Positions 15,259 to 24,007 of a stretch of 64,000 bases of DNA are shown here, in pieces (the stretch's first letter is position 1; each line of letters begins with the position of its first letter). Source of the stretch: JAWKUK01 sp964402175 (lineage in GTDB: Bacteria > Planctomycetota > UBA1135 > GCA-002686595); the NCBI GenBank assembly GCA_964402175.1, contig CAYOBN010000018.1, positions 11,004 to 75,003 of the forward strand, given 5' to 3'. The position numbers were made by a program, and so were the translations under genes. The notes under the pieces are model-generated. The model was not told the origin of the DNA, made no database searches, and worked only from the letters and a program-made list of their open reading frames with translations.

Positions 15259-16695
15259 ATGCATCCTCGCTCCCACGCTCTCGCCCTCGCCGCGGCTGCC
15301 CTCGCAGCGCCGGCCTTCGCCCAGAACGACGAATGCGCGACGGCGACACCGGTCACGCCCGGTGTCTACGCCTTCGACACGACCGCGGCGACCCTCAGCC
15401 CCGAGACCTGGCCGTGCGCGGCCTCGGGCGGGCCGGACCTCTGGTACTCCATCACCTCGGCCAACGACGCGACGTTCACGATCGAGACCTGCGGCAGCAG
15501 CTACGACACCGCGCTCGAGGTCTTCACCGGGCCGTGCAACAACTTGACGTCGGTGCTGTGCAACGACGACGCGTGCGGTCTCTCGAGCCGCGTGACCGTC
15601 TCGCTGCAACCGGGCGCCAGCGCGGTCTTCCGCATCGGCGGCTTCGGCGGCGCGACCGGAGTCGGCACGCTGACGATCACGGAGACCATCCTGCCGCCGC
15701 CGAGCGGTTCCGCCGCGGCTTGGCTCAACGCTGTCGGCACGGGCACTCCGGCCCTCTACACGAACTCGCTCCTGCCTGGGCCGATCGTGGCGGACATCGG
15801 CGCGCCGAACGGCACGACGAGCGTCACGTACGAGTTCGTCGTCTACGGCAGCAACGCGGGCGCGAGCTCGGGCCTGATGGGTAACCTCGGCTCGGGCGTC
15901 GGCTCCAGCGCGGGTCTCAAGTTCGAGCAGTGGCCCGACACACTCAGCTACGGCGTGACAGCGTTCGGCGTCGCCGATTACTCCTTCCCCGGCGGCGCGA
16001 ACACCGAGGGTCAGGACATCCAGCTCGTCTACATCGCGAACATCCAGACGAACACGACCGAGCTCTTCGTCAACGGCGTCAGCTTCGGCACCGCGCCGTT
16101 TGCGCCGCTCCTGCAGGGCCTGCAGGGCATCGGCCAGATCTACCGCCCGAACGGCGTGAACCTGGACGTCATGGGCCTCGGCCGGATCCGCGGCGTCGCG
16201 GTCTACGATGCCGCGCTGCCGCTGGCGGAGATCAACGCGCACCGCGATGCGTACTTCTCGGGTTCGCTCGGCACGACGTATTGCTCGCCGGCCGTGCAGA
16301 ACTCCTCCGGCAGCAGTGCGCGTACCGGTGCGAGCGGCTCGCTCATCGCCGCCAACAACTCGCTCACGCTGTCCTGCAGCGACATGCCGAACAACTCGTT
16401 CGGCTTCTTCCTCACGAGCCGCACCCAGGGCGCGATCCAGCAGCCCGGCGGTAGCCAAGGTCGGCTGTGCCTCTCCGGCGCGATCGGTCGCTATGTCGGG
16501 CCGGGTCAGATCAAGAACTCGGGCGCGACGGGGACGATCTCGCTGCTCGTGAACCTGACACAACACCCGACGCCGTCGGGGTTTGTATCGGTGCTCGCCG
16601 GTGACACGTGGAACTTCACCGCTTGGTTCCGCGATGTCGTCGGCGGACAGGCGACGTCGAACTTCTCGAACGGGCTCTCGATCCTGTTCCAGTAA
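15259..16695 (+). CDS. Secreted protein: beta-sandwich + LamG-like + shared C-terminal domain
   Basis: The 478-residue product begins with a signal peptide (MHPRSHALALAAAALAAPAFA, cut before QNDE). Residues about 22-145 form a beta-sandwich with paired Cys (NDECATA, LWYSITS, FTIETCGSSYDTAL), similar to domains common in planctomycete surface proteins. Residues about 150-335 look like a LamG/concanavalin-like sandwich (TYEFVVYGSNAGASSGLMGN, ELFVNGVSFG, GRIRGVAVYDAALPLAEINAH). Residues 339-478 are the C-terminal domain that recurs in three other proteins here. No catalytic residues were seen; it is probably an adhesive or carbohydrate-binding exported protein. It diverges from the ric operon with 213 bp between starts, and a bidirectional hairpin follows it. 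Confidence 0.8.
   Translation: MHPRSHALALAAAALAAPAFAQNDECATATPVTPGVYAFDTTAATLSPETWPCAASGGPDLWYSITSANDATFTIETCGSSYDTALEVFTGPCNNLTSVLCNDDACGLSSRVTVSLQPGASAVFRIGGFGGATGVGTLTITETILPPPSGSAAAWLNAVGTGTPALYTNSLLPGPIVADIGAPNGTTSVTYEFVVYGSNAGASSGLMGNLGSGVGSSAGLKFEQWPDTLSYGVTAFGVADYSFPGGANTEGQDIQLVYIANIQTNTTELFVNGVSFGTAPFAPLLQGLQGIGQIYRPNGVNLDVMGLGRIRGVAVYDAALPLAEINAHRDAYFSGSLGTTYCSPAVQNSSGSSARTGASGSLIAANNSLTLSCSDMPNNSFGFFLTSRTQGAIQQPGGSQGRLCLSGAIGRYVGPGQIKNSGATGTISLLVNLTQHPTPSGFVSVLAGDTWNFTAWFRDVVGGQATSNFSNGLSILFQ
16273..16692 (+). repeat. Shared secreted-protein C-terminal domain, copy 1
   Basis: Encodes 140 residues with landmarks YC near the start, NNSFGFFLTSRTQG, QPGGSQGRLCL, IGRYVGPGQI, GDTWNFTAWFRD and TSNFSNG, ending in LFQ. 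It is protein-level repetition: the same landmarks appear in the same order at 20026-20430, 23441-23857 and 37004-37417. Confidence 0.85.
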
Positions 16696-16710
16696 GCCCG
16701 ATCTCGTAGG

Positions 16711-16759
16711 ACAGGGTTCGAGTCGAGCGGCGCCCAGGGCCGCTCCGCTCGAACCCTGT
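16711..16759. terminator. Bidirectional terminator hairpin
   Basis: ACAGGGTTCGAG at 16711 begins a 21-bp arm that pairs with 16739-16759, with one G-U wobble and one mismatch, around a 7-nt loop. It lies between the secreted-protein gene (stop 16695) and the convergent regulator gene (stop 16761). A TTT follows on the plus strand. Confidence 0.75.
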
Positions 16760-16760
16760 T

Positions 16761-18264
16761 TCATTTGAGGCCGAGGCGTTTTGCGATGCGGTGCAGGTTG
16801 GACCGATCGACGTCCAGCGCGCGCGCTGCACCGGCCAGGTTGCCCTCGGCGCTTTCGATCGCGACTGCGATCAGCTCGCGCTCGAAGCGCTCGAGCGCGG
16901 TGCGCAGCGTCGCGCCTTCCGCGAGGGCGGCGTGAGCAGCGGCGCGGCCGGGGCTCTCGGTCGGCACAGCAGCGCTAGGTGTCGCGGCGTTAGCGCGTGA
17001 CGCTTCGCGCGGCGCGCTCGGGCGTACATCCAGATCGGCCTCGCGGACGAGGACCATCTCGCCGTGTTTTGCGCGCGCCGAAGCGCGGAGGATCGCGCGT
17101 GAGACGACGTTCTCGAGCTCGCGGACGTTACCTGGCCAGTCGCTCGCTTCGAGCGCGCAGAACGCGGTCGGCTCGTAGCGGATGGGTCCGCAGCCGATGT
17201 GTTTGCGCACACGATCCGCAAAGTGACCGGCGAGCGCCGGAATGTCCGTCAGATGCTCCCGCAGCGGGGGCACCCGCAATCGGCAGACATCCAGACGATG
17301 CAGCAGATCCGCGCGGAAACGCCCGGCCGCGACCTCGGCTTCGAGGTCGCGGTTCGTGGCAGCGAAGATGCGCACATCGACGCGCTCGGTGCGATCCGAG
17401 CCCCCGGGGTTGGATCTCGCCCTCTTGCAGGACACGCAGCAGCTTCGGTTGGATGTGGAGGGGCAGCTCGCCGATCTCGTCGAGGAACAGACACCCGCCG
17501 TCCGCGACTTTGAACTTACCGGGACGCGCCTGCATCGCGCCGGTGAACGCGCCGCGGGTGTGCCCGAAGAGCTCGCTCTCGGCGACGGACTCGGGCAACG
17601 CCGCGCAGTTGAGGTAGATGAGCGGCTGCTCGGCGCGGCGGGAGCTCTGGTGCAGCGTGCGCACGACGAGCTCCTTGCCGACGCCGGTCTCTCCGGTCAC
17701 AAGGACCGGGAAGTTCGCGCGCGCGATGAGGTCGATCTCCTCGCGGAGGCGCGCGACGGTGGAGCTGCCGCCGACGAGCACGTCACCGCGGCGCGCGAGC
17801 GCGTCGCGGACGAGCTCCTGCGCGACGCGGCCGCGCCGCTCGGCTTCGCGCTCCAGCGCGTCGATCAGCGCCCCTGTGCGCAGCGCAGCTCCGGCGAGCG
17901 CCGCGAGGTGCTCCAGGAACTCGCGCGGCACCGCGTCGAACGCGCCGGGCGTCAGCGCATCCGCGGTCAACACACCGACGAGCTCGCCCTCGACCCGCAA
18001 CGGACAGCCGAGGCAAGCGTGCACCGACTTGCCGATCTCTGGCGCGCCGACGACGAGCCCGTCATACGGGTCCGGCAGCGGGCTGTCGGCGGGAAAGACA
18101 GTCGGCCCTTCGGCGTTGCAGATGATGTCGAGGCGCGGGTGCTCTGCGCGTGGAAAGCGACGCGCGAGCGCATCGTCGCCGAGCCCGCGCGCGGCCACCG
18201 GCACCAAATCCGCCCCTTGGAGCCCCAGCAACGCGACCGCGTCGCAGGGCAGCGCACGGTGCAC
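16761..18264 (-). pseudogene. norR: NorR-like sigma-54 activator (GAF-AAA+-Fis), frameshifted
   Basis: Two overlapping frames make up one NorR-type protein. The first (18264 down to about 17405) carries the GAF domain, including DSPLPDPYDGL and HACLGCPL as in NorR, Walker A GETGVGKE, the sigma-54 contact motif GAFTGA, and Walker B CLFLDEIGEL. The second (about 17405 to 16761) continues GSDRTERVDVRIFAATNRDL, the arginine-finger and sensor region, and a Fis-type helix-turn-helix (NLAGAARALDVDRSNLHRIAKRLGL). They are out of register by one base at the run CCCCCGGGG (17401-17409). The first frame opens at an internal GTG (18264). NorR-like sequence (LSELLPLARDITASL) continues upstream, but no ATG, GTG or TTG was found in that frame. 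It could be a pseudogene, a sequence error or a programmed frameshift. NorR proteins sense NO and activate sigma-54 promoters such as the one at 15083. Confidence 0.8.
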
Positions 18265-18451
18265 TGCAGCGACGAGTCGCTTGAGGCGATCGTCGCTCGA
18301 AAGCGACGCGGTGATGTCGCGGGCGAGCGGCAGCAGCTCGCTGAGGCCGAAAGGGGTGGAGCTGAATGTGTCGTCGCCTGAGCGTAACCGTACAGGGCTG
18401 AGTGAGCCTTTAGCGTACTTTCTTGGCGTGGCGGCGTCGTCCGTCGGGTCT

Positions 18452-19828
18452 TCACCCCTGGCGCCGGCCAGGAGCCCCCTCGACGCTCGTGACTCTGTTC
18501 TCGCGATCGGCGCTCGGGCTGGTCGAGCCCATCGACGAATGCGCCGCAGTGTCCCCGGGACGCTCGGCCTCGATCCTGCGACGGATGTGGCGCTGCAAGA
18601 GCTCGTGCAGTGCCCCTGCCGGAGTCACTCGACAATCAGACGTATCCCGCGGGACTGGCTGCGGGAGCGTTCGGGGCGCTGACCGTTCGACCAGTCCGTA
18701 GTCTCGAGATCGATGAGGAAGGTCTCTGGGGAAGAACGGGTGGGTTCGCCAGCGTGGCCGAAGCCACCACCGAGTCGAGCGCGTTGCTGCGTGCTCTCCG
18801 TCGCGGCTTCGAGCGCTTGCCGACACACAGGAAGGGCTCTCATGCTCCGCGGTCGCATCAAGGTCCAACAGCTCGATCGCTCGAATGCGATCCCCTTTCT
18901 CCATGTTTGCAATGCCGCCGATGAAGAGCGCGCGCGCGGGGCCCGCCGCCACGATGCGATGGAACATCCGGCCGAGCGCGAGGCTGCCGACACTCTCCCA
19001 CCCCGTGCTTCCGGGGTCGTAGCGCCAAATCTGGCCATCCTTCGCCGAAGCGATCACGCCGCTTTCGAGTGAGGCCGCGGCGACACCGAAAGCATCGACG
19101 GGGAACGCTGGTAACGCTGCCCATTGGCCTTCTGCGAGGTCGAGGCTCCAGGCCGCGCGCTGCACCCGGCGGTCGACTCCGAGGCCGCCGACGACGAGCA
19201 CATGTTGCCGTCCGTCGTGCATGTATGGCGCCGCCGCCAGCGCTCGCGCGCGAAACGGCGTCTCGATGGAGCGCCAGCCCGCGGCAGGATCGACGAGGTC
19301 CAGGACGAGTGTCTCCGCATGAAAGAGGCTGCCAGCCTCCGTCAACATCCAGCCGCCGACGACGACGAGCTGGTCGCCCGCGATGACGGCGTCGTGAGAC
19401 GAGCGTGGCCGAGGGAGCGACGGGAGCGCGCTCCACGCACCGCGCGCGACATCGAAGCGAGCCACCTCTGCGACCGAACGCAGGTCGGCCTCCTCTGTCG
19501 CACTGTTGTGTGCGCGCATTCCACCGACGCGAATGAGCCCCGTGGGGTGAGCGACGAGCGTCACACTCTGCAAGGGTTCGACGCCTGGTAAGCCGCGCAT
19601 GTCGCGCGGATCATGGGGATTCAAAGCGAAGAACTCGCCTCGTTGTCCCTCACGGGAGTAGGCATGGGGTTGGCCGTCGTAGCCACCGAGGATGTAGACC
19701 CACCCGTCTTTCTGGGCTGCGCCGAAGCTGGTGATGCCGCGCGGCAAGAAAGCGTGCATGCTGGCCGCGGACTCGGGATCCCCCGAACCGAGGGCGAGCC
19801 CGAGGGCGATAGGAAGGAAGAGGTGCAT
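18452..19828 (-). CDS. Secreted kelch-repeat protein, probably frameshifted near its 3' end
   Basis: Starts at ATG 19828 with a short signal peptide (MHLFLPIALGLALGSG). Kelch blades follow, each with a GG pair and a later W: VYILGGYDGQ, LIRVGGMRA...GAWSALP, LVVVGGWML...GWRSIE, VLVVGGLGV...GQWAALP, ALFIGGIANME. After LLDLDATAEHES (near 18840) this frame turns into an Arg/Ser-rich tail of about 120 residues. The next frame, however, encodes ARLGGGFGHAGEP...ETFLIDLETTDWS, a convincing further blade, and stops at 18625. One extra base near 18800-18850 would explain this, so the intact gene was probably 18625-19828. Kelch propellers mediate binding; the ligand is unknown. A neighbouring gene also carries a one-base shift. 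Confidence 0.7.
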   Translation of the reverse strand: MHLFLPIALGLALGSGDPESAASMHAFLPRGITSFGAAQKDGWVYILGGYDGQPHAYSREGQRGEFFALNPHDPRDMRGLPGVEPLQSVTLVAHPTGLIRVGGMRAHNSATEEADLRSVAEVARFDVARGAWSALPSLPRPRSSHDAVIAGDQLVVVGGWMLTEAGSLFHAETLVLDLVDPAAGWRSIETPFRARALAAAPYMHDGRQHVLVVGGLGVDRRVQRAAWSLDLAEGQWAALPAFPVDAFGVAAASLESGVIASAKDGQIWRYDPGSTGWESVGSLALGRMFHRIVAAGPARALFIGGIANMEKGDRIRAIELLDLDATAEHESPSCVSASARSRDGEHAATRSTRWWLRPRWRTHPFFPRDLPHRSRDYGLVERSAPRTLPQPVPRDTSDCRVTPAGALHELLQRHIRRRIEAERPGDTAAHSSMGSTSPSADRENRVTSVEGAPGRRQG

Positions 19829-20022
19829 GTCTTGTTCTTTAGAGCGAGAGTCAGAGAGCGGCCGGCGGTCCCTCTGCGGTCCCGTCGATGTCGTCGCGTG
19901 AGATCGACGGGCGCTTCGGAGCCGCCGGCCAGCATCGGCGCGCGGTGTCGACCCCACGTCGCAACCGCGCATCACAGAAGGGACGCGGCCGCACTCCGAG
20001 CCGCCGCGCCCTGGTCGTCGGA

Positions 20023-21048
20023 TCAGCGCAAGGTCACGGCGATGCCGTCCGTGAAGTTGCTCGTGGGCGTGGGGTTCGCGTCGCGGTACCACGCCTGGAA
20101 GTGCCAGGTCTCGCCGGCCTGCGCTTGCACCGTGCCCGTCGGCAGAGGGAGGCTCGTCAGGTCGATGGGCACTTCGAACATGCCGCGGGTCCCTGAGGAC
20201 TGCACCTGTCCCACGAAGCGGCCGATCGGGGCCTGCAAGCAGAGGTCACCCTGGCTGCCCCCCGGGTTCGCGCTGAACCCAGCCGTGCGGCTGACCAAGA
20301 AGTAGCCCGAGGACTGCAGGGGCAGCGACGAGGCGCGCAAGACGAGGTCATTGGCTGCCACGGTGTCGTCACCGTGCGCCGTCGCGCGTGCCGGTGCACC
20401 GGTCGAGTTCGGGTTCGCAGCGCACGTCGAGACGCTGAGCGCCCCGTCGTGCAGGACGTCGAGCCGCACATCGTCGAGGCTCGTGTTGGCCCCGAGCGAG
20501 TCGAACGTCAGGACGAGCTCGGTCGCCTCGAGCGCGAGCCCGGAGACGTCCCAATCGAGTCGCCACTCCTCGACGACGAACCCGCCGGGGATCTGCAGCA
20601 GGAGCTGACGGGTCGCGGGACCCGCGGGCACCGTCTGGACGCCATCCGAGAGCGTGAGCTGGGCGTGGGTGACGTCGATACCTGTGCCGAGGGTCCGGAG
20701 CTGCAGCGTGACCGCTCGGGCATCCGCAGGCAGTGTCGCGCGCACCTCGAGGGAGAGCGCGCCAGCGACGCCGTAGATGTTCCCGGTCGAAGTCAGGACC
20801 GCACCGGGGGTCCACTGCGTCAGCGTCGCCGCGAGGTCCGAGCTGGGGTCGTTCGGCGCGTTCGGGGCGCCGAAGGCGCTGGAGAAGCCGGTGAAGGTGT
20901 TGCCGGGGTCGCCGCCCCAGTAGGCGAACTGCGCGGCGCTGCTGCCGGCGTAGTCGGGCGGTGCGACGGCCTGGAAGTCGGCGCGGGCGGAGGGGGCGAG
21001 GGTCAGGGCGGCCAGGGCCGCGGTCGTACGCAGGTTCGGGCGGAACAT
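20023..21048 (-). CDS. Secreted protein with shared C-terminal domain
   Basis: The 341-residue product has a signal peptide (MFRPNLRTTAALAALTLAPSARA). A beta-rich N-terminal region of about 180 residues follows; it opens with DFQAVAPPDYAGSSAAQFAYWGGD and contains FDSLGANTSLDDVRLDVL, resembling PEP-CTERM-type or discoidin-like exported domains. The last 135 residues are the shared C-terminal domain, here in its most divergent form: the N-terminal Cys is in STCAANPNSTG rather than NYC, and the end is VTLR rather than LFQ. No catalytic motif is visible. It diverges from chrA across 242 bp that hold possible operator repeats (21130-21171). The 194 bp beyond its stop, up to the kelch gene, contain nothing recognised. 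Confidence 0.75.
   Translation of the reverse strand: MFRPNLRTTAALAALTLAPSARADFQAVAPPDYAGSSAAQFAYWGGDPGNTFTGFSSAFGAPNAPNDPSSDLAATLTQWTPGAVLTSTGNIYGVAGALSLEVRATLPADARAVTLQLRTLGTGIDVTHAQLTLSDGVQTVPAGPATRQLLLQIPGGFVVEEWRLDWDVSGLALEATELVLTFDSLGANTSLDDVRLDVLHDGALSVSTCAANPNSTGAPARATAHGDDTVAANDLVLRASSLPLQSSGYFLVSRTAGFSANPGGSQGDLCLQAPIGRFVGQVQSSGTRGMFEVPIDLTSLPLPTGTVQAQAGETWHFQAWYRDANPTPTSNFTDGIAVTLR
20026..20430 (-). repeat. Shared secreted-protein C-terminal domain, copy 2
   Basis: Encodes 135 residues with the ordered landmarks NPNSTG, SGYFLVSRTAGF, NPGGSQGDLCL, IGRFVG, GETWHFQAWYRD and TSNFTDG. The GPGQI segment of copies 1 and 3 is shortened to GQVQSSG. Confidence 0.8.
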
Positions 21049-21129
21049 GGGCGTCCCCGGTCGGACCGGGGGGGGCGGAGGTTCGGTCTGGGAAGGGTGT
21101 CTGCGACGACGGGAGGGAGCTTACTGCTG

Positions 21130-21171
21130 TTGCGACTGCGTCGCAAGTGCAATTCGATTGAGATTCGATTG
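21130..21171. promoter_or_regulatory. Inverted and direct repeats in the divergent chrA promoter region
   Basis: TTGCGAC-TGC-GTCGCAA (21130-21146) is a perfect inverted repeat. Six bases on, ATTCGATTG occurs twice (21152-21160 and 21163-21171) with an 11-bp period, about one DNA turn. Both lie in the 242-bp gap between the divergent secreted-protein gene and chrA, so they may be operators for either. This local stretch is clearly less G+C-rich than its surroundings. Confidence 0.4.
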
Positions 21172-21290
21172 CCGGTCCGAGGGGCGCGCCACCTCGCCGC
21201 ACGGGCCCGGGCACCCGCCGGGCGCTCCCCCGCACCGCTCCCGGAGCCCGCCCGCGGCCTCCTGCACCGACGCGGTTAGAGTGCGGGGCG

Positions 21291-22589
21291 ATGACAGAGC
21301 CCGACCCCGCGGTCTCCCTCCGCGAGGCGACCCGTGCCTTCGCACACATCGGGTTGCACAGCTTCGGCGGCCCCGCGGGCCAGATCGCGGTGATGCACCG
21401 CGTCCTCGTCGAGGAGAAGCGCTGGATCAGCGAAGAGCGGTTCCTGCACGCGCTCAACTTCTGCATGTTGTTGCCGGGGCCGGAAGCCCAGCAGCTCGCC
21501 ACGTACTGCGGCTGGTTGCTGCACGGCTGGCGCGGAGGAGTGATCGCCGGCACGCTCTTCGTGCTGCCGGGTTTCCTGGCGATCCTCGCGCTGTCGGTGC
21601 TGTATGTCGAGCTGAATCAAGTCCAGCTCGTCACCGCGCTGTTCTTCGGGCTGAAGGCCGCGACGCTGGCGCTGGTCATCGACGCGGTGCGCCGTGTGGG
21701 CCGACGCGCGCTGGCTGGGCCCGGCGCGGTCGCCATCGCCATCGCTGCGTTCTTCGCGCTCGGCTTCGGAGAGGTCCCTTTCCCGATAGTCGTCGCGGGG
21801 GCCGCGCTGCTCGGAGTCCGATTCACTAGAGATGATTCGGCGCACATTGCCGCCGACACACGGACGAGGAGCGGGATCGTCCGCCAGAGCCTCGGTACCG
21901 CGCTCCTTTGGCTGGCGATATGGATCGCTCCGATGGCAGCGCTCGCGCTCGCGCTCGGTCGAGGCCACATCCTGGTCCAAGTCGGCGCGTACTTCAGCCA
22001 GGTCGCCGTCGTGACCTTCGGCGGCGCCTACGCCGTCCTGGCTTACGTCGCGCAGCAAGCGGTCGAAGTTCACGGGTGGTTACGGCCTGGCGAGATGCTG
22101 GACGGGCTGGGGATGGCGGAGACGACGCCAGGTCCGCTGATTCAAGTTGTCCAATTCGTCGGCTTCATGGGCGCGTACAGGGATCCCGCGCCCTTCTCGC
22201 CCCTGGCCGCAGGGATCGCCGCGGCCTGCATCACGACCTGGGTGACCTTTGCACCGTGTTTCCTCTGGATCTTCGTCGGCGCGCCATTCGTCGAGCGGCT
22301 GCGCGGAAATCGCACGATCGCTTCTGCGCTGCGCGGCGTGACGGCCGCGGTCGTGGGGGTGATCGCGAACCTCGCGCTGTGGTTCGCTGCGCACGTCCTG
22401 TTCCGCGACGTCGGCGAGCTGCGCGTGCTCGGGCTGCGGATCATCCGCCCAGATCCGAGCACCGTGGACCTCGGAGCGGTCGCCATCGCGACCGGGGCCC
22501 TGATCGCTCTCCTGCGGCTCGGCTGGGGTGTCCCGAAGACCCTCGGCCTCGCCACGGTCGTCGGCACGGGTTGGGTCCTCTCCCGCTGA
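21291..22589 (+). CDS. chrA: Chromate transporter, two-domain ChrA (CHR family)
   Basis: The 432-residue protein is a long-chain CHR transporter with two homologous halves and about 10-12 membrane segments. The first half has the family motif FGGPAGQIAVMH, then LPGPEAQQLATYCGWLLHGWRGG. The second half repeats it as FGGAYAVLAYVAQ, then GLGMAETTPGPLIQVVQFVGFMGAY. A variable cytoplasmic loop (RFTRDDSAHIAADTRTRSG) joins them. The family exports chromate (or sulfate analogues) from the cytoplasm using the proton gradient. No chrB or other regulator is adjacent, and the gene stands as a single unit behind the divergent repeats at 21130-21171. Substrate specificity is inferred from the family only. 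Confidence 0.9.
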   Translation: MTEPDPAVSLREATRAFAHIGLHSFGGPAGQIAVMHRVLVEEKRWISEERFLHALNFCMLLPGPEAQQLATYCGWLLHGWRGGVIAGTLFVLPGFLAILALSVLYVELNQVQLVTALFFGLKAATLALVIDAVRRVGRRALAGPGAVAIAIAAFFALGFGEVPFPIVVAGAALLGVRFTRDDSAHIAADTRTRSGIVRQSLGTALLWLAIWIAPMAALALALGRGHILVQVGAYFSQVAVVTFGGAYAVLAYVAQQAVEVHGWLRPGEMLDGLGMAETTPGPLIQVVQFVGFMGAYRDPAPFSPLAAGIAAACITTWVTFAPCFLWIFVGAPFVERLRGNRTIASALRGVTAAVVGVIANLALWFAAHVLFRDVGELRVLGLRIIRPDPSTVDLGAVAIATGALIALLRLGWGVPKTLGLATVVGTGWVLSR

Positions 22590-22651
22590 CTCGGGTTGCG
22601 GCATTCCGGCCCTGCGGCGATCCTCTAGGGGGAACCCGACTCTCCTCCACC

Positions 22652-23860
22652 ATGCTGCAACGCTCCACCCTCCTCGCGCTCGGCGCGCTCCTTGCTCCCA
22701 CGGCTTCGGCCCAGGTCTTCTACGGCTCCGACGGCACCCTCGTCGACAACTGGCGCCTCGACACTGCGACCGGGGTCAGCAACGGGCCCGAGTTCACCAA
22801 CGTGTTCGTGTCGGGACTCGCCGACGACGACGCGGCCCAGGTCTTCTACGTGCAGACCGGCGTGACCCTCTCGAGCGCCGCGTACAGCGCGACCGGGGGC
22901 CCCGTGACGACCGTCGGGACCACGACGTACCTGGGCTCGAACCGCTCGTTCACGGGCCTCGCCCATCACAACGGAGTGCTCTACGCGAGCCACAACGCGG
23001 GCTCGGCCGAGGGCCTCTACGCCGTGGACGTCGTGACCCTCGCAGCGACGCTGGCGTACCCCTACTCCAGCGTCCAGATCGCGCTGGAGGGCCTCGACTT
23101 CGACCCTTCGACGGGCCTTCTGTACGGCGCCAACGACGGCGGCGCGTACGTCGATCCCACCGGAGTTTCGGGGCGAGGCATCACCGTGATCGATCTCAGC
23201 GCGAACCCGGTGACCGAGCGCACGGCGTTCCCGTACCCCGCCGGCGAGAACGACCTGGACGGCCTCGCGTTCGACGCCGGCCGAGGGCGCGTGTTCTTGA
23301 TCGAGGACGAAGCCTCGCCGCTGCACAACCTGGACATCGCGACGGGCCTCTATGACCCGAACCCGCCGCAGCATGCGGCGACCGGCGCCGCGGTCTTCTC
23401 CGCGGGCACGTACACCACCGGCGGCGCGCAGCCCCTCGGGACGAACTACTGCACGGCTGCGGTGAACTCGAGCGGCGTCAGCGCCGCGATGTCGGCCGCC
23501 GGCTCGACGCTCGCCTCGGCCAACGACGTGACGCTGCGCGCGAGCCGGCTCCCGAACAACGCGTTCGGCTTCTTCCTGACGTCGCGCACCCAGGGGTTCA
23601 TCCAGAACCCCGGCGGCAGCCAGGGCAACCTGTGCCTCTCGGGTTCGATCGGGCGCTTCGTCGGTCCGGGCCAGATCCAGAACTCGGGCGCGGCGGGCGC
23701 GATCGAGCTGGGCCTGAACCTGACGGGCCTGCCGACCCCCGTCGGGGGCGTCGCGGCGCAGCCCGGCGAGACGTGGAACTTCACGGCCTGGTACCGCGAC
23801 GTGGTCGGAGGAAGCGCCACGTCCAACTTCGCGGACGGCCTCTCGATCGTGTTCCAATGA
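22652..23860 (+). CDS. Secreted protein with shared C-terminal domain; propeller-like N-terminal part
   Basis: The 402-residue product starts at ATG 22652, 62 bp after chrA, with a signal peptide (MLQRSTLLALGALLAPTASA). Residues about 21-255 show short repeats of beta-propeller character (LYASHNAGSAEGLYAVDVVTL, LEGLDFDPSTGLLYGAND, LDGLAFDAGRGRVFLIED) with the GLDFDPxTGxLYG pattern typical of exported six- or seven-bladed propellers. Residues 264-402 are the shared C-terminal domain in its most typical form (TNYC ... IVFQ). No catalytic residues are recognised. It might be cotranscribed with chrA, but the functional link is unclear. A hairpin lies downstream at 23936. Confidence 0.75.
   Translation: MLQRSTLLALGALLAPTASAQVFYGSDGTLVDNWRLDTATGVSNGPEFTNVFVSGLADDDAAQVFYVQTGVTLSSAAYSATGGPVTTVGTTTYLGSNRSFTGLAHHNGVLYASHNAGSAEGLYAVDVVTLAATLAYPYSSVQIALEGLDFDPSTGLLYGANDGGAYVDPTGVSGRGITVIDLSANPVTERTAFPYPAGENDLDGLAFDAGRGRVFLIEDEASPLHNLDIATGLYDPNPPQHAATGAAVFSAGTYTTGGAQPLGTNYCTAAVNSSGVSAAMSAAGSTLASANDVTLRASRLPNNAFGFFLTSRTQGFIQNPGGSQGNLCLSGSIGRFVGPGQIQNSGAAGAIELGLNLTGLPTPVGGVAAQPGETWNFTAWYRDVVGGSATSNFADGLSIVFQ
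23441..23857 (+). repeat. Shared secreted-protein C-terminal domain, copy 3
   Basis: Encodes 139 residues: TNYCTAAVNSSG, LPNNAFGFFLTSRTQGFI, NPGGSQGNLCLSG, IGRFVGPGQIQNSG, GETWNFTAWYRD, TSNFADG, ending VFQ. It is closest to copy 1, sharing long identical blocks. Confidence 0.85.
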
Positions 23861-23935
23861 GGGGCGTCGGGTCGCAGGACTGGCTGTGGAAAACCCTGCC
23901 TGTTCCGGCCTAACCCCCCGCGGGGCGGGCACTTA

Positions 23936-23973
23936 GGACTCCACAAGGAATGCAAGTTCCTTGTGGAGAGTCC
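23936..23973 (+). terminator. Terminator hairpin
   Basis: GGACT-CCACAAGGAA (23936-23950) pairs with TTCCTTGTGG-AG-AGTCC (23957-23973); a 2-nt bulge interrupts the stem. The loop is TGCAAG. It follows the secreted-protein gene by about 75 nt. Confidence 0.65.
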
Positions 23974-24007
23974 GAGGAGGGCTTCAGTCGAGGCCCCCCC
24001 GCGCGCC

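Noticed and set aside
16711..16730. TTCGAGTC resembling a tRNA T-loop
   Set aside because: It is part of the terminator stem; no acceptor, D or anticodon arms surround it.
14368..16764. A 798-codon minus-strand open frame covering ric and the region opposite the secreted-protein gene
   Set aside because: Only the last 225 codons match a family (YtfE); the rest mirrors the plus-strand gene at 15259.
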